From Acidovorax sp. RAC01 (lineage in GTDB: Bacteria; Pseudomonadota; Gammaproteobacteria; Burkholderiales; Burkholderiaceae_C): DNA of 64,000 nucleotides. The notes under the pieces are model-generated. The model worked only from the letters and a program-made list of their open reading frames with translations, did not search any database and was not told the DNA's origin. Within the stretch, counting starts at the first letter, position 1. Every line of letters starts with the position of its first letter. Location of the stretch: NCBI RefSeq assembly GCF_001714725.1, contig NZ_CP016447.1, positions 1,079,501 through 1,143,500 on the forward strand, in the 5' to 3' direction. Shown here one piece after another: positions 24,711-32,490 of this stretch. A program made the translations under genes and the position numbers.

Positions 24711-25775
24711 TCAGGCCTGTGGTTCCTGGCTGCCCAGGTGCTGCCTGGCGCGGGTACCGCAGGCATGGCAAAAGTGGGCAAACGCGCTCTTGCGCGTGCT
24801 GCAGGCGCCGCAGCGGTCAAACAGGCCAATGCCGCAATGCGGGCAGAAGTCGATCTTGTCGTTCTTGAGGTCTACCGGCCGCTCGCACCCAGGGCACACG
24901 CTCTTGGCCAGGCGGGCCAGGGCCAGGTCGTAATCGAGCTCCTTGCGGCGCTCCTGGTCGGGCAGGGTCTCGGCCAGTTTCTGGCGCTCCAGGTAGCGGT
25001 TGAGCGCCAGAATGGCGTAGCGCCCCACCACGGCCGTGATGCCGATGCCCACCACATAGCGCACATAGCCGCCGTAGCTGGGCAGGTAGGGCACCAGCTC
25101 CACAAAAAAGGCAAACAGCGCAAAGAAGATGAAGCCCCAGACAAACGGCCAGTAGGTGCTCTTGCGCTTCTTGACGAACAGCCAGCCCGCAATGGCCAGC
25201 AGCGGCAGCGTGAGCGCCAGGCGGTACAGGAAGACGCGCAGCTCGACCTTGCGGCGCTCCGCGGACATCTTCACGTAGCCATCGGCCTCCAGCTCGTTGA
25301 GCCGGCCCTGCATGGCGGCAGCGCTCTGGCGCGCATCGAGCGCCGCCTGCTGCTGCTGCTCCAGTGCGCGCTGGGCGGTCACTTCGACCTGCTTCAGGGC
25401 ATCAAGCTGCTGCGTGCGCCGGATGAGTTCGGGGTCCTGGTCGCTGCGCTGGGTGGCGCTGCGGGTGGACAGCCAGTTGCTGTAGGTCTCGCGCTCGGCC
25501 CGGCTTTCGCTGGCAGCCTTGCTGCGCTGCAGGCTGGCCTGCTCCAGCGCGGTCTGCGCGTCCTGCTCGGCCTTGCGCGCGGCCCTGACCTGGTCGCGCA
25601 ATGCCTGCGCCGCGTTACGGTCCAGGAAGTCATCGAGCTGCAGCGGCGCCTCGACCTTGGGCAAATCGCCCACGATGGTGCCGCCCAGCCCGATCAGGAA
25701 CCCGGCAAACACGAACGCCACCAGCCACAGGCCGCGGCGAAACCATTTTTCAGACAGACGCAGGGATTTGCTCAT
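24711..25775 (-). CDS. Zinc-ribbon and coiled-coil membrane protein
   Basis: A 354-residue inner-membrane protein of unknown function. A transmembrane segment (WLVAFVFAGFLIGLGGTIVG) is followed by a long Gln/Ala/Arg-rich coiled coil (about residues 50-165), two more hydrophobic segments (LYRLALTLPLLAIAGWLF and WPFVWGFIFFALFAFFVELV) and a C-terminal double zinc ribbon: CPGCERPVDLKNDKIDFCPHC and CGACSTRKSAFAHFCHAC. The layout suggests a membrane-tethered scaffold. The ATG at 25775 follows GGAGGAGAACCGC, an excellent ribosome-binding site. Confidence 0.8.
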   Translation of the reverse strand: MSKSLRLSEKWFRRGLWLVAFVFAGFLIGLGGTIVGDLPKVEAPLQLDDFLDRNAAQALRDQVRAARKAEQDAQTALEQASLQRSKAASESRAERETYSNWLSTRSATQRSDQDPELIRRTQQLDALKQVEVTAQRALEQQQQAALDARQSAAAMQGRLNELEADGYVKMSAERRKVELRVFLYRLALTLPLLAIAGWLFVKKRKSTYWPFVWGFIFFALFAFFVELVPYLPSYGGYVRYVVGIGITAVVGRYAILALNRYLERQKLAETLPDQERRKELDYDLALARLAKSVCPGCERPVDLKNDKIDFCPHCGIGLFDRCGACSTRKSAFAHFCHACGTRARQHLGSQEPQA

Positions 25776-25825
25776 GCGGTTCTCCTCCAGAAACAGGGTG
25801 GCTCGGCGCATGCCGATGCTCACTT

Positions 25826-25870
25826 TTTAATAGCTACTAGTGCAATAAATACATGCGCTACAGGCCATTT
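25826..25870 (+). repeat. Dispersed GATAGC/AGCGCTT element, copy f
   Basis: AATAGCTACTAGTGCAATAA continues as ATACATGCGCTACAGGCC. This copy aligns well with copy j at 47661-47705. It lies in the gap between the DUF2145 stop and the zinc-ribbon gene start. Confidence 0.65.
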
Positions 25871-25900
25871 TGATTCAGATTTCGGCCCAAAGGGCGGTTT

Positions 25901-26704
25901 TCACCGCAGCACCACGACCACGGAGGCCGCTGCCAGCTGCGTGCGCTGCATCCAGGCGAGCACCGAATCGACGGTCACCGTCTCGATACGGTCCGCGAAC
26001 CGCTTGTCATTCGGGTGATCGTCGAACGCAATGTTGGCCGATCCCACGCGGCCGCCCATGCGGGTGAGCGGGCCGAGTTTGAGCGTGGTGGGCGTGTAGC
26101 CCTTGAACTGCAGCCACGCCTGGGCCTGGTCGCGCGTCTGCACGGTGGAGGGCTCCATGGCGGCGGCCAGCGTCTCTACCGCCCACTGGTTCGACTGCTG
26201 GTACTTGCGGCCCCACACGTAGCTGACCATGCTGTAGGGCGCGTGCTGCAGCGCCCGCACGCGGGCCGTGTCCTGCAGCACGGGCAGCATGCGCTGCTGC
26301 ACCTCGGGCGTGGGCACGGCATACACGGCCTCGTAGCGCCATAGGTCGTCCAGGAAGAACTCGCCCAGCCCCTGGCGGTACAGGTGGCCCACGGCCGTGC
26401 CGCATTCGTTGAGCTTGTGCGCAACACGCCAGGGCCCCTCGGCGGTCTTGTAGGCCCAGCCCAGGTGCGAATAGCGCAGGCCGTACTTGCTGAGGTCCTG
26501 CCCCGCCCGGCCCAGCACCACCACACGGGTGCCGGATCTGGCGTGCTCGGCATCCAGCGCGGCCGAGGTCTGCTCGGCCAGCTTCATGCCGCGCTCGATC
26601 ACCTGCGCGGTGGGCTTTTTGGCCTCGCACGAGCGGCCTGCGTGGGCGGGGCCCATGAGGATCAGCGGCAAGGCAGCTGTCAGCACCGTGAGCCCGCGGC
26701 CCAT
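25901..26704 (-). CDS. DUF2145 exported protein
   Basis: A 267-residue protein with a signal peptide (GRGLTVLTAALPLILMGPAHAG). The mature part includes AQVIERGMKLAEQTSAALDA, RVVVLGRAGQDLSKYGLRYS, HLGWAYKTAEGPWRVAHKLN, ECGTAVGHLYRQGLGEFFLD and CEAKKPTA, the DUF2145 pattern. Function unknown. The start is uncertain: an ATG at 26914 overlaps the previous gene's TGA and is in frame, but the intervening 200 bp translate a dispersed repeat, so I prefer 26704, which gives a normal signal peptide. It is the third gene of a minus-strand group with the 161-residue exported protein and a YiaA-like protein. Confidence 0.8.
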   Translation of the reverse strand: MGRGLTVLTAALPLILMGPAHAGRSCEAKKPTAQVIERGMKLAEQTSAALDAEHARSGTRVVVLGRAGQDLSKYGLRYSHLGWAYKTAEGPWRVAHKLNECGTAVGHLYRQGLGEFFLDDLWRYEAVYAVPTPEVQQRMLPVLQDTARVRALQHAPYSMVSYVWGRKYQQSNQWAVETLAAAMEPSTVQTRDQAQAWLQFKGYTPTTLKLGPLTRMGGRVGSANIAFDDHPNDKRFADRIETVTVDSVLAWMQRTQLAAASVVVVLR

Positions 26705-26720
26705 GAAACTGGCGCGACCC

Positions 26721-26815
26721 AGGCGAGGGATGCCAAGCAAGGGCCGCCCCGCAGCGAGGGCATCGTCCCCCTTCCCGGAGCGCGCAGCGCGCAGAGAGAA
26801 GGGGCTGAAGGCCGC
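26721..26815 (+). repeat. GC-rich dispersed repeat, copy 2
   Basis: Contains the shared GCAAGGGCCGCCCCG (26737-26751) followed by CAGCGAGGGCATCGTCCCCC and an imperfect GGAGCGCGCAGCGCGC hairpin. Its tail has diverged from copies 1 and 3. It lies between the two candidate starts of the DUF2145 gene. Confidence 0.65.
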
Positions 26816-26913
26816 GGCTCCAAGCGTGCCTGCGCACGCTTGGACGGACTGAAGAGCTGCCGCCTTCGGCGGCCAGCACCGAGCGGTATTGCGGCACAGG
26901 GGGATGTACTTCA

Positions 26914-27399
26914 TCACAGACGCTCGTTGTGCAGCAGGGCGCGGCCGATGGCGTTGGGCACAAACGCAATGGCCTCGCCCGCCACCGACAGCACCACACC
27001 CGTGCCGATCACGCTGCAAGTCACCACAGTACCCACGGCGTAGGCCGAGCCTGCCAGCCCGCGGCCCGCCACTTCCACGCTCACCTGCGCGCCGTCGGAC
27101 GCACGCTCCAGCAGGTACACGGCACCGACGGCCGATGCCTCGACCGCCTTGACGGTGAGCACCGCGCCGCCCACCGACAGCGCCACCGGCACGGTGACCA
27201 CGGCACCCGCGGCAGCCGACGCCACCGAGGCCGTGCCCACCACCGAGGCCACGGGCAGCAGCGACAGCGCGGCCGAGGCCTCGCTCTGCGCACGGGCGGG
27301 CAGTGCCACTGCGGCGCACAGCAGGCCGGCGGCCAGCATCACCGCGGGGATGAGGGAGCGGCGGGCTGCGCCGCTGCGGACAATGGGACGGAAACGCAT
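26914..27399 (-). CDS. Hypothetical exported protein, Ala/Val/Gly-rich
   Basis: A 161-residue protein with an N-terminal signal peptide (RSLIPAVMLAAGLLCAAVALPARAQ). The mature part is almost entirely small and hydrophobic residues (VASVVGTASVASAAAGAVVT, VGGAVLTVKAVEASAVGAVY) and has one cysteine. I do not recognise a family. Its stop overlaps an in-frame ATG for the DUF2145 gene (TGATG), and it follows the YiaA-like gene by 83 bp, so the three are probably cotranscribed. Confidence 0.7.
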   Translation of the reverse strand: MRFRPIVRSGAARRSLIPAVMLAAGLLCAAVALPARAQSEASAALSLLPVASVVGTASVASAAAGAVVTVPVALSVGGAVLTVKAVEASAVGAVYLLERASDGAQVSVEVAGRGLAGSAYAVGTVVTCSVIGTGVVLSVAGEAIAFVPNAIGRALLHNERL

Positions 27400-27482
27400 G
27401 AGAAGACTCCTGAAACGGGGCCAGCGAAGGCCAGCCCCGGGATAACGATGGGAAGGAGGGGACCGGTCGGACGAAAACTTGC

Positions 27483-27959
27483 TTACTCGGTGCGGGCCGC
27501 GGTGGCGGCTTCGCGGCGGCCCTGCAGGCGGGCTTCGAGCAGGTCGGCCTCATGGCGGTCGCGCAGCATCTTGGCCAGCGTGAACGCGGTGGTGATGAGG
27601 TACAGCCAGCTCACGCCCAGAAAGGCCTTGTAGGTCACATTGATGTCCATGCCCAGCAGGCCCCAGCCGGTCAGGCCCATGGCCACCACAAAGCCACCCC
27701 ACACCACCAGCTTCCACAGGGGGGTGTCGCCTGCGCCACGGCGGGCGGCGCTGTCGTTGTCGCGCACAAACTTGGCCAGCACAAACGCGGCCGAGAGGCA
27801 GAACACATAGCCCATCACCATGAAGGCCTGCTCCAGCTCCTGGCCCGGCAGCCAGGCCAGGCCCACGGCACATAGAAACACCGCAATGCCGAACGAGATC
27901 CACACCTGGAACTGCCAGGCCCGGGTGTCACGCTGAACAACGATGGGAGATGAAGACAT
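27483..27959 (-). CDS. YiaA/YiaB two-helix-domain inner membrane protein
   Basis: A 158-residue protein with two copies of the YiaA/B two-helix domain. The first is WQFQVWISFGIAVFLCAVGL plus QAFMVMGYVFCLSAAFVLAK; the second is LWKLVVWGGFVVAMGLTGWG plus TYKAFLGVSWLYLITTAFTLAK, each followed by a charged (K)xxRD segment. The function in E. coli is unknown. It is first in a minus-strand group with the 161-residue exported protein and the DUF2145 protein. The MSSSPIVVQRD start is chosen; longer frames lack support. Confidence 0.85.
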   Translation of the reverse strand: MSSSPIVVQRDTRAWQFQVWISFGIAVFLCAVGLAWLPGQELEQAFMVMGYVFCLSAAFVLAKFVRDNDSAARRGAGDTPLWKLVVWGGFVVAMGLTGWGLLGMDINVTYKAFLGVSWLYLITTAFTLAKMLRDRHEADLLEARLQGRREAATAARTE

Positions 27960-28263
27960 TTGGGTGGGGTGCCCCGCAGGGCTTTGGTTGAACACGGAAC
28001 GCATCGTGCCCAGAGGCAACTGGCGTGTCTGCTTTGAACCGTCACGGTGGCGGGCAGCAGGCTGGCCGGTATCGCCAGACGATACTTTTTGGCGCCTCCA
28101 GCGTGATCCGAATCCCAAACAAGCCCCACCCGGCCGGCTGCGGGACGCGTGGTGACCCTGCGGAACCTCTGTGACACGGCCAGCCCGGCCGCCCGCAGAC
28201 AATGCGCCACGCGGGCAGCGGCCCCCCTGCCCACCCCACCCTTCCCAGACGGAGACCACCACC
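27960..28263. other. Divergent intergenic region
   Basis: This 304-bp gap separates the YiaA-like gene from the divergent oxidoreductase gene and must hold both promoters. No clear inverted repeats, RNA or gene was seen. Confidence 0.5.
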
Positions 28264-29442
28264 ATGACCAAACCCTTTGACCTCGTCGTGCACGGCGCCA
28301 CCGGCTTCACGGGCCGCCTTGTGGTCGAGTACCTGCTGCGCCAGTACCCCGCCGGCAGCGGCCTGCGCTGGGCCATGGGCGGCCGCAGCGCCGAGAAGCT
28401 GGCGGCCGTGCGCGATGAAGTGGGCGCCCCGGCCGACACCCCGCTGGTGGTGACCGACACCACCCACCCTGCCAGCCTGCAGGCGCTGATGGACTGCACG
28501 CGCCTGGTGCTCACCACCGTGGGCCCCTACCAGCTGTATGGCAACGAACTGGTGGCCGCCTGCGCCGCCAGCGGTGTGGACTATGTGGACCTGTGCGGCG
28601 AACCTGCGTGGATGCGCCACATGATCGACGCGCACGAGGCCGCGGCCAAGGCCAGCGGTGCGCGCATCGTGTTCTCGTGCGGGTTCGACTCCATCCCGTT
28701 CGACATGGGCGTGTTCCTGCTGCAAAAGGAGTTCCGCCACCGCCACGCCCACCCCGCCAGCCGTGTGCGTGGCCGGGTGCGCAAGATGAAGGGCACCTTC
28801 TCGGGCGGCACCGCCGCCAGCCTGAAGGCCACCATGGCAGCCGCGGCCACCACGCCCGGCGTGCTCGACCTGCTCAAGAACCCGTTCTCGCTCACCCCTG
28901 GCTTTGAAGGCCCGCGCCAGCCATCGGGCCACAAGCCGATGGTCGATGAAGCGCTTGGCGAGGGCGTGTGGGTGGCGCCGTTTGTGATGGCCGCCATCAA
29001 CACGCGCAACGTGCACCGCTCCAACTTTTTGCTGCAGCATGCCTACGGCACCGACTTTGTGTACGACGAGATGCTCATCACCGGCCCTGGCGAAAAGGGC
29101 GAGGCCATCGCCAACGCGGTGGCGGGCGACAAGTCGCTGGGCTCCGACACCGGCCCCAAGCCGGGCGAAGGCCCCTCGCGCGAGGAGCGCGAAAACGGTT
29201 TCTATGACGTGCTGTTTTTGGGCACCGACGATGCGGGCCACAGCGTGCGCGTGGGCGTCAAGGGCGACCGCGATCCGGGCTACGGCTCCACCTCGAAGAT
29301 GATCACCGAAGCCGCCGTGTGCCTGCTGCAGGACGCCAAAGACACGGCAGGCGGCATCTGGACGCCTGCGCCTGCCATGGGCCAGGCCCTCATCGACCGC
29401 CTGCAGGCCCACGCAGGCCTGACGTTCGCCATCGAGGCCTGA
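28264..29442 (+). CDS. Saccharopine dehydrogenase-like oxidoreductase (trans-acting enoyl reductase family)
   Basis: A 392-residue protein with an N-terminal Rossmann motif, VVHGATGFTGRLVVEYLLRQ, followed by WAMGGRSAEKLAAVRDEVG and VGPYQLYGNELVAACAASGVDYVDLCGE. These match the saccharopine-dehydrogenase-like family that includes mycobacterial trans-acting enoyl reductases. It binds NAD(P); the natural substrate is unknown and may be a lipid or polyketide enoyl group. The C-terminal part includes FDSIPFDMGVFLLQKE and GTFSGGTAAS. It appears monocistronic. Confidence 0.87.
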   Translation: MTKPFDLVVHGATGFTGRLVVEYLLRQYPAGSGLRWAMGGRSAEKLAAVRDEVGAPADTPLVVTDTTHPASLQALMDCTRLVLTTVGPYQLYGNELVAACAASGVDYVDLCGEPAWMRHMIDAHEAAAKASGARIVFSCGFDSIPFDMGVFLLQKEFRHRHAHPASRVRGRVRKMKGTFSGGTAASLKATMAAAATTPGVLDLLKNPFSLTPGFEGPRQPSGHKPMVDEALGEGVWVAPFVMAAINTRNVHRSNFLLQHAYGTDFVYDEMLITGPGEKGEAIANAVAGDKSLGSDTGPKPGEGPSREERENGFYDVLFLGTDDAGHSVRVGVKGDRDPGYGSTSKMITEAAVCLLQDAKDTAGGIWTPAPAMGQALIDRLQAHAGLTFAIEA

Positions 29443-29622
29443 GAGCCCTGCGCTGCGCCCCGGGCGGGGGGCGCAGCAACTGCCACTGCAGCAAGGCATG
29501 CGCGCACGCCAGTCGTACGCCCGCAAATTCCTGTCGGTTTTTGCCGCAAGCCCGTCCGTATCTGATCGGCCGAACGCCGCGCGGCGGCGAACAATGCAGG
29601 CTCACTCCACCCGCCGCCGCCC

Positions 29623-30537
29623 ATGAACAGCTCCCTCACCGCCCGCGACCTCTCCCTGGCGTTGCTCGTCATTGTGGTGTGGGGCCTCAACTTCGCAGTC
29701 ATCAAGGTCGGCGTGGCCGACATGCCGCCCCTGCTGCTGGGCGCACTGCGCTACCTGCTGGCGGCGTTTCCGGCGCTGCTGTTCGTCAAGCCGCCCAAGG
29801 TGCCGCTCAGGCTGTACCTGCTCTACGGCATGACCATGGCCGTGGCCCAGTTTGCGCTGCTGTTCACGGCCATCCACATCGGCATGCCCTCGGGCCTGGC
29901 CTCGCTGGTGCTGCAGTCGCAGTCGTTCTTCACGCTGCTGCTGGCCGTGGTGCTGCTGCGCGAGAAGTGGCAGGGCAATCAGGTGGCAGGCCTGGCGCTG
30001 GCCGGTGTGGGGCTGGTGCTGATCGGCAGTGCGCATGGGGCATCCATGCCGCTGGCGGGCTTTGCCCTGACGGTGGCCGCTGCGGCCATGTGGGGCTGCG
30101 GCAACCTTGTGACCCGGGCGGTAGGCCGCCATGGGCCCATGAACCAGTTCGCCTTCATCGTGTGGTCCAGCGTGGTGGCGCCGCTGCCGTTTCTCGCGCT
30201 GTCGCTGTGGCTGGATGGGCCCGCTACGGTGTGGGCTGCGGTGCAACACCTGTCACTCCAGTCCATGGCTGCCGTGGCCTACATTGCCTGGATTTCGACC
30301 CTGCTGGGCTTCGGGCTGTGGACGTACCTCATGTCGCGCTACCCTGTGAACCGCGTGGCGCCCTTCACGCTGCTGGTACCCGTGGTGGGCCTGACCACCG
30401 GCTGGGCCGTGTTTGGGGAGCAGTTGCTACCCGTGCACTTTGCAGGCGCAGGGCTCTTGATGGCGGGGCTGGTGGTCAACGTGTTTGGTGGCCCGGCCTG
30501 GGCGGCCATGGTGGGACGGCTGCGCGGCGCTCAGTAA
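29623..30537 (+). CDS. EamA-family (DMT) transporter
   Basis: A 304-residue protein with ten predicted membrane helices arranged as two EamA repeats (LALLVIVVWGLNFAVIKVGV at the start, MAAVAYIAWISTLLGFGLWT in the second half, ending PVVGLTTGWAVFGEQLLP). DMT-superfamily proteins of this type export amino acids or other metabolites. The end of the gene is 22 bp from the convergent acdR end. Substrate unknown. Confidence 0.9.
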   Translation: MNSSLTARDLSLALLVIVVWGLNFAVIKVGVADMPPLLLGALRYLLAAFPALLFVKPPKVPLRLYLLYGMTMAVAQFALLFTAIHIGMPSGLASLVLQSQSFFTLLLAVVLLREKWQGNQVAGLALAGVGLVLIGSAHGASMPLAGFALTVAAAAMWGCGNLVTRAVGRHGPMNQFAFIVWSSVVAPLPFLALSLWLDGPATVWAAVQHLSLQSMAAVAYIAWISTLLGFGLWTYLMSRYPVNRVAPFTLLVPVVGLTTGWAVFGEQLLPVHFAGAGLLMAGLVVNVFGGPAWAAMVGRLRGAQ

Positions 30538-30559
30538 GCGGCCGGCCGGACGCAGGCCG

Positions 30560-31084
30560 CTACACCGCCAGCGGCAATTCGGTGGTCGAGAGCACGTTGC
30601 GCAGCACCATGAACGAGCGTACCTGCCGCACGCCCGGCAGGTAGAGCAGTTGCTCGGCGTGCAGGCGGTTGAAGCTGTCGTTGTCGCGCGTTCGCACCAG
30701 CATGAAGTAGTCGAACTCGCCGGTGACCACATGGCATTCCATGCAGCCCGAGACCTTGGCGGCGGCCTTCTCGAAGGCGGCAAAGGAATCGGGCGTGGAG
30801 CGGTCCAGCACCACGCCAATCATCACCAGCATGCCCGCACCCACGGCCTGCGGGTTGAGCAGCGCCACCACCTTGTCGATGAGACCCAGGCGCCGCAGGC
30901 GCTCTACCCGGCGCAGGCAGGCGGGCGGGCTCAGATGCACCTTGGCGGCCAGCGCGACGTTCGACAGTGACGCGTCGCGCTGCAGCTGGCGCAGGATGGC
31001 CTTGTCAGTGCGGTCGAGGTCGGCAGACACATCGGCCTGCGGCACATTCTTGGCACGAACTTTTGTTGTGCACATGGTTGTCAT
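30560..31084 (-). CDS. acdR: Lrp/AsnC-family regulator of ACC deaminase
   Basis: A 174-residue Lrp/AsnC regulator. The N-terminal helix-turn-helix reads DRTDKAILRQLQRDASLSNV, ALAAKVHLSPPACLRRVERL; the C-terminal RAM domain includes ECHVVTGEFDYFMLVRTRDN and PGVRQVRSFMVLRNVLSTTE. It is divergent from acdS, the standard placement of AcdR, which activates acdS in response to 1-aminocyclopropane-1-carboxylate and represses it through leucine. I use the ATG at 31084; an internal ATG at 31075 is a close alternative with a similar ribosome-binding site. Confidence 0.9.
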   Translation of the reverse strand: MTTMCTTKVRAKNVPQADVSADLDRTDKAILRQLQRDASLSNVALAAKVHLSPPACLRRVERLRRLGLIDKVVALLNPQAVGAGMLVMIGVVLDRSTPDSFAAFEKAAAKVSGCMECHVVTGEFDYFMLVRTRDNDSFNRLHAEQLLYLPGVRQVRSFMVLRNVLSTTELPLAV

Positions 31085-31235
31085 CCGGAAATATTGGATG
31101 CCTCCATTGTGCTTGAGCAACACGAATCACTGAAAAGCAGACCAACTACGCAACCACTTAACGCCGGTGTTTTTCTACGATGAGAACACTGCAAGCCGCC
31201 GCTTGCTGCCCTGAAACATCGACCGGAAAACCGCC

Positions 31236-32252
31236 ATGAACCTGCAGAAATTTGCCCGCCACCCACTCACCTTCGGCCCCTCGCCCATCACGCCGCTGCC
31301 GCGCCTGTCGGCCCATCTGGGCGGCAAGGTGCATCTGTATGCCAAGCGAGAGGACTGCAACAGCGGCCTGGCCTTTGGCGGCAACAAGACGCGCAAGCTC
31401 GAATACCTGATCCCCGAAGCCATCGCTGGCGGCTACGACACGCTGGTGTCGATTGGCGGCATCCAGTCCAACCAGACGCGCCAGGTGGCGGCCGTCGCGG
31501 CGCACCTTGGCATGAAGTGCGTGCTGGTGCAGGAGAACTGGGTGAACTACTCCGACGCGGTGTACGACCGTGTGGGCAACATCGAGATGAGCCGCATCAT
31601 GGGCGCCGACGTGCGCCTGGACGCGGCGGGCTTCGACATCGGCATCCGCCCCAGCTGGGAGCAGGCCATGGACGATGTGAAGAAGGCGGGAGGCAAGCCC
31701 TTCCCGATTCCGGCAGGCTGCTCCGAGCACCCGTACGGTGGCCTGGGCTTTGTGGGCTTTGCCGAGGAAGTGCGCCAGCAAGAGAAGGAGCTGGGCTTTG
31801 CGTTCGACTACATCGTCGTGTGCTCGGTCACCGGCAGCACGCAGGCGGGCATGGTGGTGGGCTTTGCAGCCGATGGCCGTGCGCGCAAGGTGATCGGCAT
31901 CGACGCATCGGCCAAGCCCGAGAAGACGCATGCGCAGATTTTGCGTATCGCGCAGAACACCGCTGAACTGGTGGAACTGGGACAGCCCATCACCGCCGAA
32001 GACGTGGTACTGGACACCCGCTACGGCGGCCCCGAGTACGGCCTGCCGAGCGAAGGCACGCTCGAAGCCATCCGCCTGTGCGCCCGCCAGGAAGGCATGC
32101 TGACCGACCCGGTGTACGAAGGCAAGTCCATGCACGGAATGATCGACATGGTGCGCAACGGCGAGTTCCCCGAAGGCTCCCGCGTGCTGTACGCGCACCT
32201 GGGAGGGGTGCCGGCGTTGAACGCCTACAGCTTTCTTTTTCGCAACGGCTGA
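31236..32252 (+). CDS. acdS: 1-aminocyclopropane-1-carboxylate (ACC) deaminase
   Basis: A 338-residue PLP enzyme that breaks the plant ethylene precursor ACC into 2-oxobutanoate and ammonia. Diagnostic residues are all present at their standard numbers: Lys51 (PLP Schiff base, in [11 protein letters not shown]), Ser78 (IGGIQSNQT), Tyr268, Tyr294 and Glu295 (VYEGKSMHG) and Leu322 ([11 protein letters not shown]). Glu295 and Leu322 distinguish real ACC deaminases from D-cysteine desulfhydrases. The gene is divergent from acdR. Its presence points to a plant-associated or rhizosphere lifestyle, since the enzyme lets bacteria lower host ethylene (inference). Confidence 0.97.
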   Translation: MNLQKFARHPLTFGPSPITPLPRLSAHLGGKVHLYAKREDCNSGLAFGGNKTRKLEYLIPEAIAGGYDTLVSIGGIQSNQTRQVAAVAAHLGMKCVLVQENWVNYSDAVYDRVGNIEMSRIMGADVRLDAAGFDIGIRPSWEQAMDDVKKAGGKPFPIPAGCSEHPYGGLGFVGFAEEVRQQEKELGFAFDYIVVCSVTGSTQAGMVVGFAADGRARKVIGIDASAKPEKTHAQILRIAQNTAELVELGQPITAEDVVLDTRYGGPEYGLPSEGTLEAIRLCARQEGMLTDPVYEGKSMHGMIDMVRNGEFPEGSRVLYAHLGGVPALNAYSFLFRNG

Positions 32253-32385
32253 TCTGCCAGCGCCCTCCGCGCGCGAGGAGCAGGAACGCCTGGCGCGGGT
32301 GGCGGGGCTCTCGCTGATCTGACGGGCTGTTACCTGTCCAAGGCACGGCGCTCAAACAGGCGCTGCACCAGGCCAGCGGCCGCCG

Positions 32386-32480
32386 CGCAAGGGCCGCCCC
32401 GCCGCGCTGGCGGCGTCTCCATGCCCGCCACGCGCAGCGTGGCGAGAGCGGGGGGAAGGCGCGAAGCGACTCAGGGGGGT
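32386..32480 (+). repeat. GC-rich dispersed repeat, copy 3
   Basis: Contains GCAAGGGCCGCCCCG (32387-32401), a hairpin GCCACGCGCAGCGTGGC, and the tail GGGGGGAAGGCGCGAAGCGA then CTCAGGGGGGT. The tail differs from copy 1 by about two bases in 30. It sits between the convergent acdS and MFS-acyltransferase genes, ending 11 bp from the latter's stop. Confidence 0.78.
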
Positions 32481-32490
32481 GACCTCTCCA

